DNA of 64,000 nucleotides from Chloroflexota bacterium. Lineage in GTDB: Bacteria; Chloroflexota; Dehalococcoidia; Lucifugimonadales; Lucifugimonadaceae. Shown here one piece after another: positions 7,462 to 16,497 of the stretch. A model generated the notes under the pieces. The model saw only the letters and a program-made list of their open reading frames with translations. It was not told the DNA's origin and did not search any database. Positions within the stretch are counted from its first letter, which is position 1. Each line of letters starts with the position of its first letter. The translations under genes and the position numbers were made by a program. The stretch spans positions 29,893-93,892 of the forward strand of contig JABMNO010000012.1 in assembly GCA_013204555.1 (NCBI GenBank), given 5' to 3'.

Positions 7462-10353
7462 ATGGTTGATAGCGCGCTCAGGCTCTCTGGTTCCCTTCCC
7501 CGGATTAATCTCGGAATCGTGTCTCGGATTCCAGTTGGAACGATACCGATCAAATGGCTGGGAATATCATTCGCGTTCAACTTAGTTACATCACTTCCAT
7601 TTCTTTTGAGCACCAAATCTGGGACGTGGTCATCGTGGTGGTCGTTTCCAATCGATGACTCCTGGATCCACCTGAACTACGTAAATGGCCTGGCTACCCA
7701 GGGCTGCTTTTGCTACAACTCTGGTATTTGGGAAGCGGGAGCGACCAGCTGGGGCTGGGTAATTTACCTGACTCCGTTCTATTTTCTTGGAAACGTTGTG
7801 CTGGGCCTGGACCCGGTACTCGTCACGAAATTTGCGGGGCTGTTGCTCGCGGCGATCACCACCCTTCTGGTGTACTACTTGGCACTCCGGTTCACCGCAA
7901 ACCGATATGTGGCGATTACGATCGCTGTCGCGGTCACATTAGAGCCAACCTGGGTATTTTTGCGGCTCTCAGGAATGGAAGGAGTGCTCGTTACTACGCT
8001 CGTATTCGCCTCATCAGCCACTTTGTTGAACAGGAAGTGGCTTTCTTCTGGCTTGTTACTTGGTGCCGCGTTCTGGTCACGTCCGGAGGCTGGAATCTAC
8101 GTGGGAGTAGCTGCCGGAGCTGGATTCATCTACTGGCTTGCCCGGTGGGATAACCGGGAGATCGTAGTCGACATTTTCCGGGCTGCATTGTCCCAACACC
8201 CTCTTGATCAATTTCGAAGCTTGGGGATCATTGGTATCGGAGGTTTGAGGGTCTTCGGGGGATCTCGTCCGATTTTCTATCTGATGGGTGGACCAGCTCT
8301 CGCTCTTATTTTATGGATGGCCTCCAACTACTGGATCAACGGTCACGTATTTCCAAATACGTATCTAGCCAAGAATGACACAACTATTCCTCTTTTTCCC
8401 ATCGAAAGTATGCGTATTTTTTGGGGGCGCGGAATTTCGGATTTTCAAGCGTGGCTTAGCGGTTGGCAAATGTTCGTCGGAATCCCGTTGACGATCGGTG
8501 GGGCGATTTGGATTGTTCGGTCCCAGGGAACTCTAGTACTTGGTCTGGTTCTTTTCGCCCCACTACTAATCTTTGGAGTAGCCAGCGGAATATCGTTCGG
8601 AGATGCAGGATTCAATTTTTTTGCAAGACGCTACGTGGATCCAGTGGTGCCACTATTACTCATGCTGGCATTGGTCGGCGTGTGGCTGACACTCACACGC
8701 GTCCGGGCACGAGTCCTGGAGCGTTTTTCGTCCCGCACTCGGCGGGTGGCGATTTTGCTGCCCGTATACATGACTCTTGGGGCCTTTCTGCTCACATCTG
8801 CAATCTCGGAGCTTCACACGCACTTGGACCTGGTCGAGGACTATTCATGGAATACGCGAAACGTATTTGATGAAGATGAGCTCGCCGGGCAATGGATCAA
8901 GCGTCACACTCCTCCAGACGCTAGTGTACTCATCGTGGACGCTGGCGCTATTCGGTTTTTTGGTGAACGATTCAGCCTTGATGGTGTTGGGCTCAACTCA
9001 CATGAATTCATTGGTATCCCTGTATTGCAGGTGCTCATTGATCAACAACCGGACTACGTCGCAATCTGGGAAGAGTCAATTTGGGACTCGTTGCCCAATG
9101 CCACGAAAGTCGCCAGATTCGAGACGCCCCGAAACACGATTCTGGGCGGCGGGCCAGTGGGAATATATCGACTGGATTGGACTCGCAATTTCGTTCCAGC
9201 CGATACGCCGGCCACGGCTGACGCAGGTAAGACCGTGATCGATTCGGTGAACCTCGGCATCAAGGATTCGGAACTCGAGCACGGTCAGTCCATTACTTTT
9301 GTTTCATTCAGTCCTGAAGCACTCGGCTCAATCAACGGAGTGGACATGCGAGAAATAGGGATATCCCATGATGGATCTGTTCAAGAGTCCTTTGAGTTGA
9401 GAACAGTTCCAGGCAGAGACGTTAGTTTAATATTGCGATATAGATCAGATGCGTTACCGAGGCTGGAAGCGCCTGCAATTGCCAGCGTTTCTGTCAACGG
9501 TACCGACCTTGGTAAATTGCAACTGGATGCCATTGTGGGTGAGATGGCGGAAACGACGATTCTTGTGCCTGGAGACACTATTGGCAGCTCCTTGACCCGT
9601 TTTAACATCAATTGGGATGGGTTTGTTACTGAGTTCCGGTGGTGGACTGTGGATGCGGGGGAGGGGGTTCTCATTCTGCCTGAGATTGACCCCGATGAGC
9701 CGGTGGAGAGTGTGGTGTCTCCGCTGGTTGGTCAGGAGCCGCCCGAGGGAGCGGTGGCATTTGATCAGTTCGGCACAAGTGATGGCGCGCCAGCGGACCT
9801 ACGGGTGCCAGACACGCTTCGCCACGGGAGTTGGTGGATCCCGATTGATTCAAGCGCAACTTTTGGCATTCGCAACGAGCGCCTGGTGGAATCATCACTC
9901 GATCCAACCCGAGACCACCGCATCATCATTGACGCCAGATCGCCAGATATCGTCGTTGGTGCGGATGCCGAGTGGACTGGCTCCGCTACTGGATTAGTTA
10001 CACGGCATGATGGTGAGATTGATGGCTCCAACTGGATCATCGCGTGGTACACCGGCGAATCGAGGCAGATCCTATTGGGTCGGTCGGTCGATGGCGTGTT
10101 CAAACTGCTCGGCCAGGTGACCAGAGATTGGGGTCCAAAGGGCAGCGTTCGACGCCTTGAAATTGCCACGTTGGGTGAAGAAGTGGTGGTGCTATTTGAT
10201 GGGAGTCCGGTCATAACGGCGGTTGATGATGCGCTGACTGCGAACACGTTTGTGGGCGTGTTCGCGAAAGGCGAAACAGAAACGTCATGGGACAACTTCT
10301 CGATTGTTCCCAACGAGCAGAAAGAGTCAGTTGAGGCGACCGCAACTCCTTAG
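7462..10353 (+). CDS. GT-C-type membrane glycosyltransferase-like protein with C-terminal beta-sandwich domain
   Basis: This protein has 963 residues from an ATG. The first ~450 residues hold a dozen or so hydrophobic helices. An early loop contains P-I-D-D-S-W-I-H, resembling the acidic first loop of GT-C (ArnT/PMT-like) glycosyltransferases. Residues about 470-750 are soluble and probably extracytoplasmic. Residues about 764-955 are a copy of the ~180-residue repeat domain found in the first gene and in the neighbouring cytochrome. Function as a lipid-linked sugar transferase is inferred from architecture, since overall similarity cannot be checked here. It diverges from the cytochrome gene with about 200 bases between starts. 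Confidence 0.7.
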   Translation: MVDSALRLSGSLPRINLGIVSRIPVGTIPIKWLGISFAFNLVTSLPFLLSTKSGTWSSWWSFPIDDSWIHLNYVNGLATQGCFCYNSGIWEAGATSWGWVIYLTPFYFLGNVVLGLDPVLVTKFAGLLLAAITTLLVYYLALRFTANRYVAITIAVAVTLEPTWVFLRLSGMEGVLVTTLVFASSATLLNRKWLSSGLLLGAAFWSRPEAGIYVGVAAGAGFIYWLARWDNREIVVDIFRAALSQHPLDQFRSLGIIGIGGLRVFGGSRPIFYLMGGPALALILWMASNYWINGHVFPNTYLAKNDTTIPLFPIESMRIFWGRGISDFQAWLSGWQMFVGIPLTIGGAIWIVRSQGTLVLGLVLFAPLLIFGVASGISFGDAGFNFFARRYVDPVVPLLLMLALVGVWLTLTRVRARVLERFSSRTRRVAILLPVYMTLGAFLLTSAISELHTHLDLVEDYSWNTRNVFDEDELAGQWIKRHTPPDASVLIVDAGAIRFFGERFSLDGVGLNSHEFIGIPVLQVLIDQQPDYVAIWEESIWDSLPNATKVARFETPRNTILGGGPVGIYRLDWTRNFVPADTPATADAGKTVIDSVNLGIKDSELEHGQSITFVSFSPEALGSINGVDMREIGISHDGSVQESFELRTVPGRDVSLILRYRSDALPRLEAPAIASVSVNGTDLGKLQLDAIVGEMAETTILVPGDTIGSSLTRFNINWDGFVTEFRWWTVDAGEGVLILPEIDPDEPVESVVSPLVGQEPPEGAVAFDQFGTSDGAPADLRVPDTLRHGSWWIPIDSSATFGIRNERLVESSLDPTRDHRIIIDARSPDIVVGADAEWTGSATGLVTRHDGEIDGSNWIIAWYTGESRQILLGRSVDGVFKLLGQVTRDWGPKGSVRRLEIATLGEEVVVLFDGSPVITAVDDALTANTFVGVFAKGETETSWDNFSIVPNEQKESVEATATP

Positions 10354-10433
10354 GACTGATGCCCGTGTTCCCGGTGATCGCCTGGGACCGATATAGTCGG
10401 CACCTGTGAATCTGCCTGATAAGTGAGGATGAT

Positions 10434-11924
10434 TTGAGCCGCCCCAACGTCGTATTCATCATGGCCGATCAGTTACGCGCCACCGCACTTGAAATGTACC
10501 GGCCCAACACGTGTCCAACTCCTTCGTTGGAAAGATTGGCCGCCAGTGGTGTCAGATACGAGCACGCCATTACGCCGCATCCGCTCTGTGTGCCCGCTCG
10601 GACTGCGATCATGACCTCCCGGTATCCACACTCGACCGGCTCGCGCCTCAACGAGACATTCATGCCAGAGGGCGCAAACCATGCGTTCCGAATCTGGAGC
10701 GGCGAAGGATTCAAGACCGGTCTAATTGGCAAGAACCACTGTTTCAAACTCAATGAAGACATTGAGATGCTCGACGTGTATTGCGAAATCACTCACGGAG
10801 GACGTTCGGAATTGGTGGCGTCTCCAAAAGGTATGGAGTGGGTCCGACCGATCGAGGCTATAGACGCGGCCCACGAGGCCCGAACGAACATCCCACGGCA
10901 AAGTCCCCGCATCGCGTATCGGGTTACGGATGGGCCAGAAGAAGATTACGGAACCGCTGTTATCGCTGCTCAGACGGTTCAATTCCTGGAGGAGTCACAC
11001 GACGAGCCGTTTGCCCTGTGGGTCTCGTTTCCTGACCCACATGAGCCGTATGAAGTTCCGCGTCGATACGCCGATATGTTCCCTCCCGAATCCATAGAAC
11101 TGCCGCCGTGGCCGGAAGATGAGTTCGACGAAACGGCGCCGGAGCGGAATCGAGTGCTGAAACGAATGCTGGACCTCACACAGGATGATGAGTTGGACGT
11201 GCGCGGGGTGATCAGCACTTACTACGCAATGACGCGTTTCGTTGACGATGGTGTGGGCCAGATTCTCGATGCCCTCGAGCGACTCGATCTGAGCGACAAC
11301 ACGATCGTTGTATTCACCGCCGATCATGGAGATTTCATGGGAGAGCACGGAATGATCGTGAAGGGTGGCGTGTTCTACGACTCGCTCACCCGAGTCCCTC
11401 TCATCGTTTCGTACCCGGGTGTAGTACCGGGCGGCGAGATAGATGCGAGCATGGTCAACACGATCGACATCCTCCCTACCCTTCTCCGACTCCAGGGCAT
11501 TGACGCCCCGCCTGAAATGCAGGGAGAACCGCTCCCGACGGCCACCGATGCCTTGCCTCGCGACGAAGCATTCTCGGAGTATGGCGCAGGAGGACCGGAG
11601 TACACGATGGCCGATCTGGAGATGTTGCCGGAGCCATACGGGTATCCAACGTTGATCAAAAACCTCTGGGCTCGCGAGGCCGCTGGGCGCCGGAAGATGG
11701 TTCGCACCAGGCGGTGGAAATACGTACACGATGCGATGGGCGGTGAGGATGAGCTTTACGACCTTGTGAACGACCCCTGGGAGTCACGAAACGTTGTCTC
11801 AGATTCTGGGAACGCCGCTGTGGTGAGTGAAATGCGTCTCAGGCTGGCCGATTGGATGATCCGAACGGAAGACGCCATTCCTGTGCCGCTGCCGGAGCAC
11901 ATTGGACCGCCACACTCGCGCTGA
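10434..11924 (+). CDS. Type I sulfatase
   Basis: This protein has 496 residues from a TTG start. The N-terminus has N-V-V-F-I-M-A-D-Q for metal binding. The C-V-P-A-R motif with Cys52 fits C-x-P-x-R, the site converted to formylglycine by the sulfatase-maturing enzyme. A later metal site is F-T-A-D-H-G-D. Length is normal for choline-sulfatase/arylsulfatase relatives. There is no signal peptide, so cytoplasmic action on a small sulfate ester is likely. The substrate cannot be read from sequence. It stands alone between surface genes and a CoA-ester pathway. Confidence 0.9.
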   Translation: MSRPNVVFIMADQLRATALEMYRPNTCPTPSLERLAASGVRYEHAITPHPLCVPARTAIMTSRYPHSTGSRLNETFMPEGANHAFRIWSGEGFKTGLIGKNHCFKLNEDIEMLDVYCEITHGGRSELVASPKGMEWVRPIEAIDAAHEARTNIPRQSPRIAYRVTDGPEEDYGTAVIAAQTVQFLEESHDEPFALWVSFPDPHEPYEVPRRYADMFPPESIELPPWPEDEFDETAPERNRVLKRMLDLTQDDELDVRGVISTYYAMTRFVDDGVGQILDALERLDLSDNTIVVFTADHGDFMGEHGMIVKGGVFYDSLTRVPLIVSYPGVVPGGEIDASMVNTIDILPTLLRLQGIDAPPEMQGEPLPTATDALPRDEAFSEYGAGGPEYTMADLEMLPEPYGYPTLIKNLWAREAAGRRKMVRTRRWKYVHDAMGGEDELYDLVNDPWESRNVVSDSGNAAVVSEMRLRLADWMIRTEDAIPVPLPEHIGPPHSR

Positions 11925-12078
11925 TATGGGCCGCGATGTGTGAGAACACCCACACCTCATGCGCTCTTGACAGGCGAATCATCGACGATCTGACTCTAGT
12001 CTGAATGTAACTGCAGTGGCGGAACCTCTCTCATGACAGGGCTCATGACGTGTTCCGATTCCTAGAGACAGGCTCAAT

Positions 12079-12309
12079 ATGGCAACGGATATGGACTCCC
12101 GGCTCACCGCCCTCGAAGAGGAGATGAAGTCGACCAAGACTCAGATTCAGCAGATTCTGCTCGACCTGCGGGAGCACGTTCTTGAGTTCACTAACCCATT
12201 TACAGCCGAGGCCAAACTTGCTCTCGCCAAGAAAGTTGACGAGAAAATCAAAGAGATGAAGAAACAGAAGGCCGAGCGCAAGAAGGCAATGAAGGCTCGC
12301 CGCGGATAG
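12079..12309 (+). CDS. Small Lys-rich coiled-coil protein
   Basis: This 76-residue protein is of unknown family. Residues 5-40 form a heptad-like helix (L-T-A-L-E-E-E-M followed by I-Q-Q-I-L-L-D-L), and the last 25 residues are almost all Lys, Glu and Arg. This suggests a helical hairpin or oligomer with a basic tail that could bind nucleic acid or an acidic partner. It has its own upstream gap of about 150 bases and no evident operon partner. It is probably real: the frame is clean and the composition is protein-like. Confidence 0.65.
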   Translation: MATDMDSRLTALEEEMKSTKTQIQQILLDLREHVLEFTNPFTAEAKLALAKKVDEKIKEMKKQKAERKKAMKARRG

Positions 12310-12415
12310 TTGATACCCTGGCCGTGAGCTTATTGTTGTCGCACTGGTTGTAACCTTTCTGCCGCGACACGCCTGAGATGGGCGTGATCCCCTAAGCGAG
12401 TTCAGGGAGCGGCAG

Positions 12416-12931
12416 ATGCCTTACGGCAGATTTTTCGAAGAATTCACCGCAGGTCAGGTGATCCAGCACTGGCCCGGTCGCACTATCACCGAGACCGACA
12501 ACACGTGGTTCTCGTTGCTCACGATGAACCAGTCTCCATTGCATGTGGATGCCAACTACAACGCTAAGCATTCGCGCTGGGGTCAGCCGATAGTTGTTGG
12601 TCTTCTGGTCATGTCCATCGCTGTTGGACAGTCGGTTGCGGACATATCGGCGTATGCGGTCGCCAATCTCGAATACGAGAAGGTTACCCACGATGGTCCA
12701 ACGTTTGCCGGAGATACCATCTACTCTGAGAGCACCATCCTTGAAACTCGACTGACGTCAAGCGGCGAGACAGGGATTGTCTACCTTGAAACACGTGCAC
12801 GGAACCAGAATGACGAGCAGGTCATGACACTGAGACGCCGGGTGATGATCGCGTCTCGAAGCCACCCGACGCTTGGTGCGGGCAAGATCCCCGGCAGACC
12901 GGAAAAGGATTCAGATGCGGCCACCTCTTGA
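12416..12931 (+). CDS. MaoC-family (R)-enoyl-CoA hydratase-like protein
   Basis: This 171-residue hot-dog-fold protein starts F-F-E-E-F-T-A-G-Q, typical of MaoC/mesaconyl-CoA hydratases. The region N-Q-S-P-L-H-V-D carries the expected Asn-His/Asp hydratase signature (D-x-N-x-x-H-x-D type). An upstream AGGGAG at 12404-12409 is a good ribosome site. The stop overlaps the following CoA-transferase by 17 bases, so the two are translationally coupled. Together they suggest hydration and CoA transfer on a C4-C5 dicarboxylic or branched acyl-CoA. The exact substrate is unknown. Confidence 0.88.
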   Translation: MPYGRFFEEFTAGQVIQHWPGRTITETDNTWFSLLTMNQSPLHVDANYNAKHSRWGQPIVVGLLVMSIAVGQSVADISAYAVANLEYEKVTHDGPTFAGDTIYSESTILETRLTSSGETGIVYLETRARNQNDEQVMTLRRRVMIASRSHPTLGAGKIPGRPEKDSDAATS

Positions 12932-14108
12932 GGGCGTCCGAATCCTTGCGGTATCGCAGTTTGGTGCGGGGCCATTTGGCACCAACGTGCTTGCTGATCT
13001 GGGTGCGGAGATCATCAAGATTGAAGATCCGGGTGTCGGCGGCGATGTAGCACGCTACGTCCCGCCATTCGAAATAGACGGTGACTCCCTCTACTATCAG
13101 TCGTTTAACCGCGGCAAGAAATCTGTAACGCTGAACCTGAGGTCTGAAGATGGGATGGCGACGCTACGAGATCTCGTGAAGGTGTCAGATGGTGTGTTCA
13201 ACAATCTTCGCGGTGATCTGCCTGCAAAACTCGGACTCGATTACGACGCGCTTGGGAAGATAAAGTCTGAGATCGTCTGCTGCTCACTTTCAGGATTTGG
13301 TAAGACCGGACCGATGGCCGCGACTCCGGGCTACGACTACCTGATCCAGGGCTACGCTGGATATATGTCTATTACCGGGGAGCCGGGTGGCCCGCCTGGA
13401 AAATGCGGCGTTTCGGTGATCGATTTCGCTGGTGGATACGCCGCTGCACTTGGTCTGATGGTGGGTCTGTTTGATGCACAGCGGACGGGTGTTGGCCGAG
13501 ACGTAGATGTGTCGCTATTGGACACAGCGGTGGCAATGCTTTCGTACTTCGCCACATGGACTCTCAATCGTGATTGGGAGCCAACCAGAACGGAAAACTC
13601 GTCACATCAGACCCTGGTGCCTTCACAGAACTTCCAGACGTCGGATGGCTGGATAGTTATCTTCTGCGCGAAGGAGAAGTTCTACCGCGACCTGGTCGGA
13701 ATCATGGGGCTGCCTGAACTGGCGACCGACCCACGTTTTGATTCGTTCGCGGCGCGTCTGAAAAACCGGACGGAGTTGCTTGCGATTCTGTCGGATGGGT
13801 TCCGAACGCGGACGACTATCGATTGGCTCACAGAGCTGAACGGCAAGGTGCCGTGCGGACCGGTGAATGATGTTGCCGACGCTCTTGAGTTGGACCAGGT
13901 GCAGGCCAGGGAGATGATCATCGAGGTTGAGCACCCTGAGTACGGGACGATTCGAGAGGTAGCGAACCCGGTCAAGATGGCGGGAGAGATTAAGCACCCC
14001 TCCCCTGCCCCGAAACTTGGTGAGCACACGGATGAAGTGCTTCGGACGTTGCTTGGATATGACGATGCAAAGGTTGAGGGATTACGGTCGGCCGGGGCGA
14101 TTGGGTAG
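12915..14108 (+). CDS. CaiB/BaiF family III CoA-transferase
   Basis: This protein has 397 residues. The ATG at 12915 is chosen over an upstream GTG because an AAAAGGA ribosome site precedes it and the family N-terminus (P-L-E-G-V-R-I-L) begins there. Family III transferases move CoA between carboxylic acids through an aspartyl-CoA thioester; Asp170 in V-I-D-F-A-G-G is the likely nucleophile. Other hallmarks are D-L-G-A-E-I-I-K-I-E and the L-S-G-F-G-K-T-G-P segment. It overlaps the MaoC gene by 17 bases. Its partner suggests activation of a hydroxy- or unsaturated dicarboxylic acid, which is inference. Confidence 0.92.
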   Translation: MRPPLEGVRILAVSQFGAGPFGTNVLADLGAEIIKIEDPGVGGDVARYVPPFEIDGDSLYYQSFNRGKKSVTLNLRSEDGMATLRDLVKVSDGVFNNLRGDLPAKLGLDYDALGKIKSEIVCCSLSGFGKTGPMAATPGYDYLIQGYAGYMSITGEPGGPPGKCGVSVIDFAGGYAAALGLMVGLFDAQRTGVGRDVDVSLLDTAVAMLSYFATWTLNRDWEPTRTENSSHQTLVPSQNFQTSDGWIVIFCAKEKFYRDLVGIMGLPELATDPRFDSFAARLKNRTELLAILSDGFRTRTTIDWLTELNGKVPCGPVNDVADALELDQVQAREMIIEVEHPEYGTIREVANPVKMAGEIKHPSPAPKLGEHTDEVLRTLLGYDDAKVEGLRSAGAIG

Positions 14109-14294
14109 TCGAGTGAAGTCCAAGAATCTCAACTGATATCGGACGTCTTGAGTTGGTTGGGAATCAGGCTGGCAAAAGGGCACCTGAGATCTTTCGACTC
14201 CGCCTTCCGGCTACGCGCAAGATGACATTTATGTCGTAGGTGCGCGTGTGGACGAAATGACAGGGCGTGGTAGAGACGCGTGCATTCAAGGGGC

Positions 14295-14316
14295 GGTCAG
14301 GCACGGGGGCCTGACC
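14295..14316. repeat. Perfect 8-bp inverted repeat (hairpin) in the 3' gap
   Basis: Arms GGTCAGGC and GCCTGACC flank a 6-base loop ACGGGG. There is no T-run, so it is a poor intrinsic terminator. It lies between convergent genes, where REP-like palindromes are often found. The 14181-14245 stretch just before it (…TTTCGACTCCGCC…CAAGATGAC…) also looks like an intergenic repeat, possibly related to the one at 17466-17520. Confidence 0.6.
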
Positions 14317-14383
14317 CTACATGTTGTTCACATCGGCATGAGAAATGGAAAGTAAAGGTGGGACCATCTGACGGCCGCCCGCT

Positions 14384-15460
14384 TCAAGTGAACGAGAAAT
14401 CCAGCTTCAACTCGGCTTCAATCTTTTTGAACCAGCCGATTACTTCGCGGTGGTATGGGATGCCATCGACCATTCGCTTCTCTGTCTCTTCGGCTTCCAG
14501 GAGGCCTGCGTATACGACGCGATCGTGTCCCTCCGCTGGAGGTGTTTCAACCAGGGCCGTGAGGAAGTCGTCCATGTCTGATTTGAACTTTGCGAGGTCG
14601 GTGAACGAATCAACGTTGTAGGCGGTGAGGTGGAAACCGGGGGTGAGGGCGAGGAAGCCCGGCCCGATTCCGGTGAGTGTGCTGCCCAGGATGTCTATGA
14701 CTGCGCCGAAGCCGTAGCCTTTGTGCGAGCCTTGTTCTCGGATTCCGCCGATTGGCAGCATGTGGTGGTCGCTCGGCAGTGGACCTTCTTCCATGATGGG
14801 GGTTCCATCTGGCATCGCCAGCCAGCCCGGCAGAATGTCGGCGCCGATTCGCTCGACAAGCCGCACTTTATTCCCGGCTATCTGGGATGTACCAACGTCG
14901 AAAACGAAATCCGGCATTGATCCGGCTGGTGCAGCGTATGCAATTGGATTGGTGCCAAGGCGTGCTTCTGCGCCGAAGGTAGGGACTGTGCTGAGGCTTC
15001 CGCTGGTGGTCATGGCCACGCCGATCATGTCCTGATCCGCTGCGCGCATCGCGTGATAGCCGGAGCCGCCCATGTGACCAACGTTATGAACGCAAACGGA
15101 CCCCATTCCGAATTCGCGTGCCTTTTCGATAGCCAGATCCATCGCTTTCGGGGCAACGTGGAGACCGATACCGGAGCCGCCATTCATCACTGCGGTTGCG
15201 TCGGATTCCCGTTCGATGGTGATCGTAGGCGTTGGATTGAGCTTCCCATCGCGGTATAGCTGAACGTAGTTCCGCAGCATGTTGGAGACACCGTGCGTCT
15301 CCACTCCACGGAGGTCGTTCTTCATCAACACATCCGTCGAGAGTGCGGCGTCCTCATCCGAGAGGCCCATCGCGAGGAAGATCGACTCTGTGGCGGGCCG
15401 CATCTCTTCAACCGTTACGTAAACGCGATCTTTCTCTGGGACTTTGAATCGCTCTAGCAC
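14384..15460 (-). CDS. Ldh-family (malate/L-lactate/ureidoglycolate) dehydrogenase
   Basis: This protein has 358 residues from a GTG start that directly abuts the stop of the preceding dehydrogenase gene. Family marks are R-G-V-E-T-H-G-V-S near residue 52, the V-x-N-V-G-H-M-G-G segment and L-G-T-N-P-I-A-Y-A-A-P. These are NAD(P)-dependent enzymes, unrelated to classical LDH, that oxidise 2-hydroxy acids such as malate, sulfolactate or ureidoglycolate. It is third in a minus-strand operon after an RraA-like aldolase and a D-2-hydroxyacid dehydrogenase, so it probably acts on the same carbon skeleton with opposite stereochemistry. The specific substrate is unknown. Confidence 0.9.
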   Translation of the reverse strand: MLERFKVPEKDRVYVTVEEMRPATESIFLAMGLSDEDAALSTDVLMKNDLRGVETHGVSNMLRNYVQLYRDGKLNPTPTITIERESDATAVMNGGSGIGLHVAPKAMDLAIEKAREFGMGSVCVHNVGHMGGSGYHAMRAADQDMIGVAMTTSGSLSTVPTFGAEARLGTNPIAYAAPAGSMPDFVFDVGTSQIAGNKVRLVERIGADILPGWLAMPDGTPIMEEGPLPSDHHMLPIGGIREQGSHKGYGFGAVIDILGSTLTGIGPGFLALTPGFHLTAYNVDSFTDLAKFKSDMDDFLTALVETPPAEGHDRVVYAGLLEAEETEKRMVDGIPYHREVIGWFKKIEAELKLDFSFT

Positions 15461-16453
15461 TCAGGCTTTCCCTTCTAGTCTGCTTCGGCCTTCGATCGCG
15501 TCTCTGTTGACGCAGTATGGCGGCCAGTCGCCTTTGATTCCGGCAAGGACGTTCTCCACGCACATCATTGCCATCTTCAGGCGGGTATCTCCTGTAGCGC
15601 TTGCGACGTGTGGCATTACGAGGCAGTTATCCAGGGTCAATAGCGGGTGGTTTGCCGGTAGTGGTTCCGGGACGGTGACATCTATTGCTGCACCAGCGAT
15701 CCCGCCGGACTTTAATGCCTCATAGAGTGCTTCCTGGTCTACCACCGGGCCGCGGGTTGTGTTGACGAAGTACGCCGTGGGCTTCATCAGTTTGAACTGC
15801 TCAGTGGACATTAACCCTGTTGTTTCAGGCGTCAGCGGGTTGTGGAGCGATACGTAATCGGAACGTTGCAGTAGCTCTTCCAGAGAGTCCACATAGATCG
15901 TTCCGGGAACGTCGTTGCGCGGATTTCGGTTGTGATAAATCACTTCCATGTCGAATCCAAGTCCGCGCTTTGCGACTTCTGCCCCAATGCGGCCCATGCC
16001 GACGATGCCAAGGGTCTTGTGATGGATATCGGTCGCGAGGTACCCGACTGGGTCGAAATCTCCCCACTCGCCGTTTTTCACGATCCCCGGCAGATCGTTG
16101 ACTCGTCGTCCAAGCGCCATCACCAGTGCGAACGCGAGGTCGGCCGTGCTCTCCGAAAGAACTCCGGGCGTGTTGCACACGGCGATTCCGCGTTCGGTTG
16201 CCGCCGCCTCATCGATATTGTCATAGCCCACGCCGAACTCGGCGATGACCTTGAGGTTGGGCGCTGCGTCCATCACAGCAGCGTCTACCTGATTTGTGAT
16301 GTGGGCGTAGAGAGCGTCTACATCGCGCATGGCTTCGATAAGCCCCGCCTGGTCTGGTGAGTCTGCGTCTTCCCATATGACGACGTCAGCAGCGGCTCGG
16401 AGCTCCGCTGCTGCCTGGTCAAACGTGCGTCTGGTAACAAGAATCTTCGGCAT
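15461..16453 (-). CDS. D-2-hydroxyacid dehydrogenase (NAD-dependent)
   Basis: This protein has 330 residues. The Rossmann motif G-M-G-R-I-G is at 152-157, and the catalytic triad is Arg234 (T-T-R-G-P-V-V-D), Glu263 (V-P-E-P) and His282 (P-H-V-A-S-A-T). This is the glyoxylate/hydroxypyruvate reductase and phosphoglycerate dehydrogenase superfamily, without a C-terminal ACT domain. It interconverts 2-oxo acids and D-2-hydroxy acids in the cytoplasm. It sits between the RraA-like gene (44 bases upstream) and the Ldh-family gene (no gap), so the three form one operon. Confidence 0.93.
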   Translation of the reverse strand: MPKILVTRRTFDQAAAELRAAADVVIWEDADSPDQAGLIEAMRDVDALYAHITNQVDAAVMDAAPNLKVIAEFGVGYDNIDEAAATERGIAVCNTPGVLSESTADLAFALVMALGRRVNDLPGIVKNGEWGDFDPVGYLATDIHHKTLGIVGMGRIGAEVAKRGLGFDMEVIYHNRNPRNDVPGTIYVDSLEELLQRSDYVSLHNPLTPETTGLMSTEQFKLMKPTAYFVNTTRGPVVDQEALYEALKSGGIAGAAIDVTVPEPLPANHPLLTLDNCLVMPHVASATGDTRLKMAMMCVENVLAGIKGDWPPYCVNRDAIEGRSRLEGKA

Positions 16454-16497
16454 TCGGTCTCTTTCTGATTTCGTGCGGCGTCGTAGTTAGTGACCGG

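Noticed and set aside
10995..11729. 244-residue open frame on the minus strand inside the sulfatase gene
   Set aside because: Antisense shadow of a clear sulfatase; composition unlike a real protein and no ribosome site.
11967..12000. TTGACA before the small coiled-coil gene as a promoter
   Set aside because: The -35 is perfect, but no acceptable -10 lies at 16-18 bases; left out as unsupported.
14295..14316. Hairpin as intrinsic terminator for the CoA-transferase
   Set aside because: No T-run follows on either strand, and it is about 190 bases past the stop.
14280..14621. 113-residue plus-strand frame
   Set aside because: Starts in the palindromic repeat and continues antisense to the Ldh-family gene.
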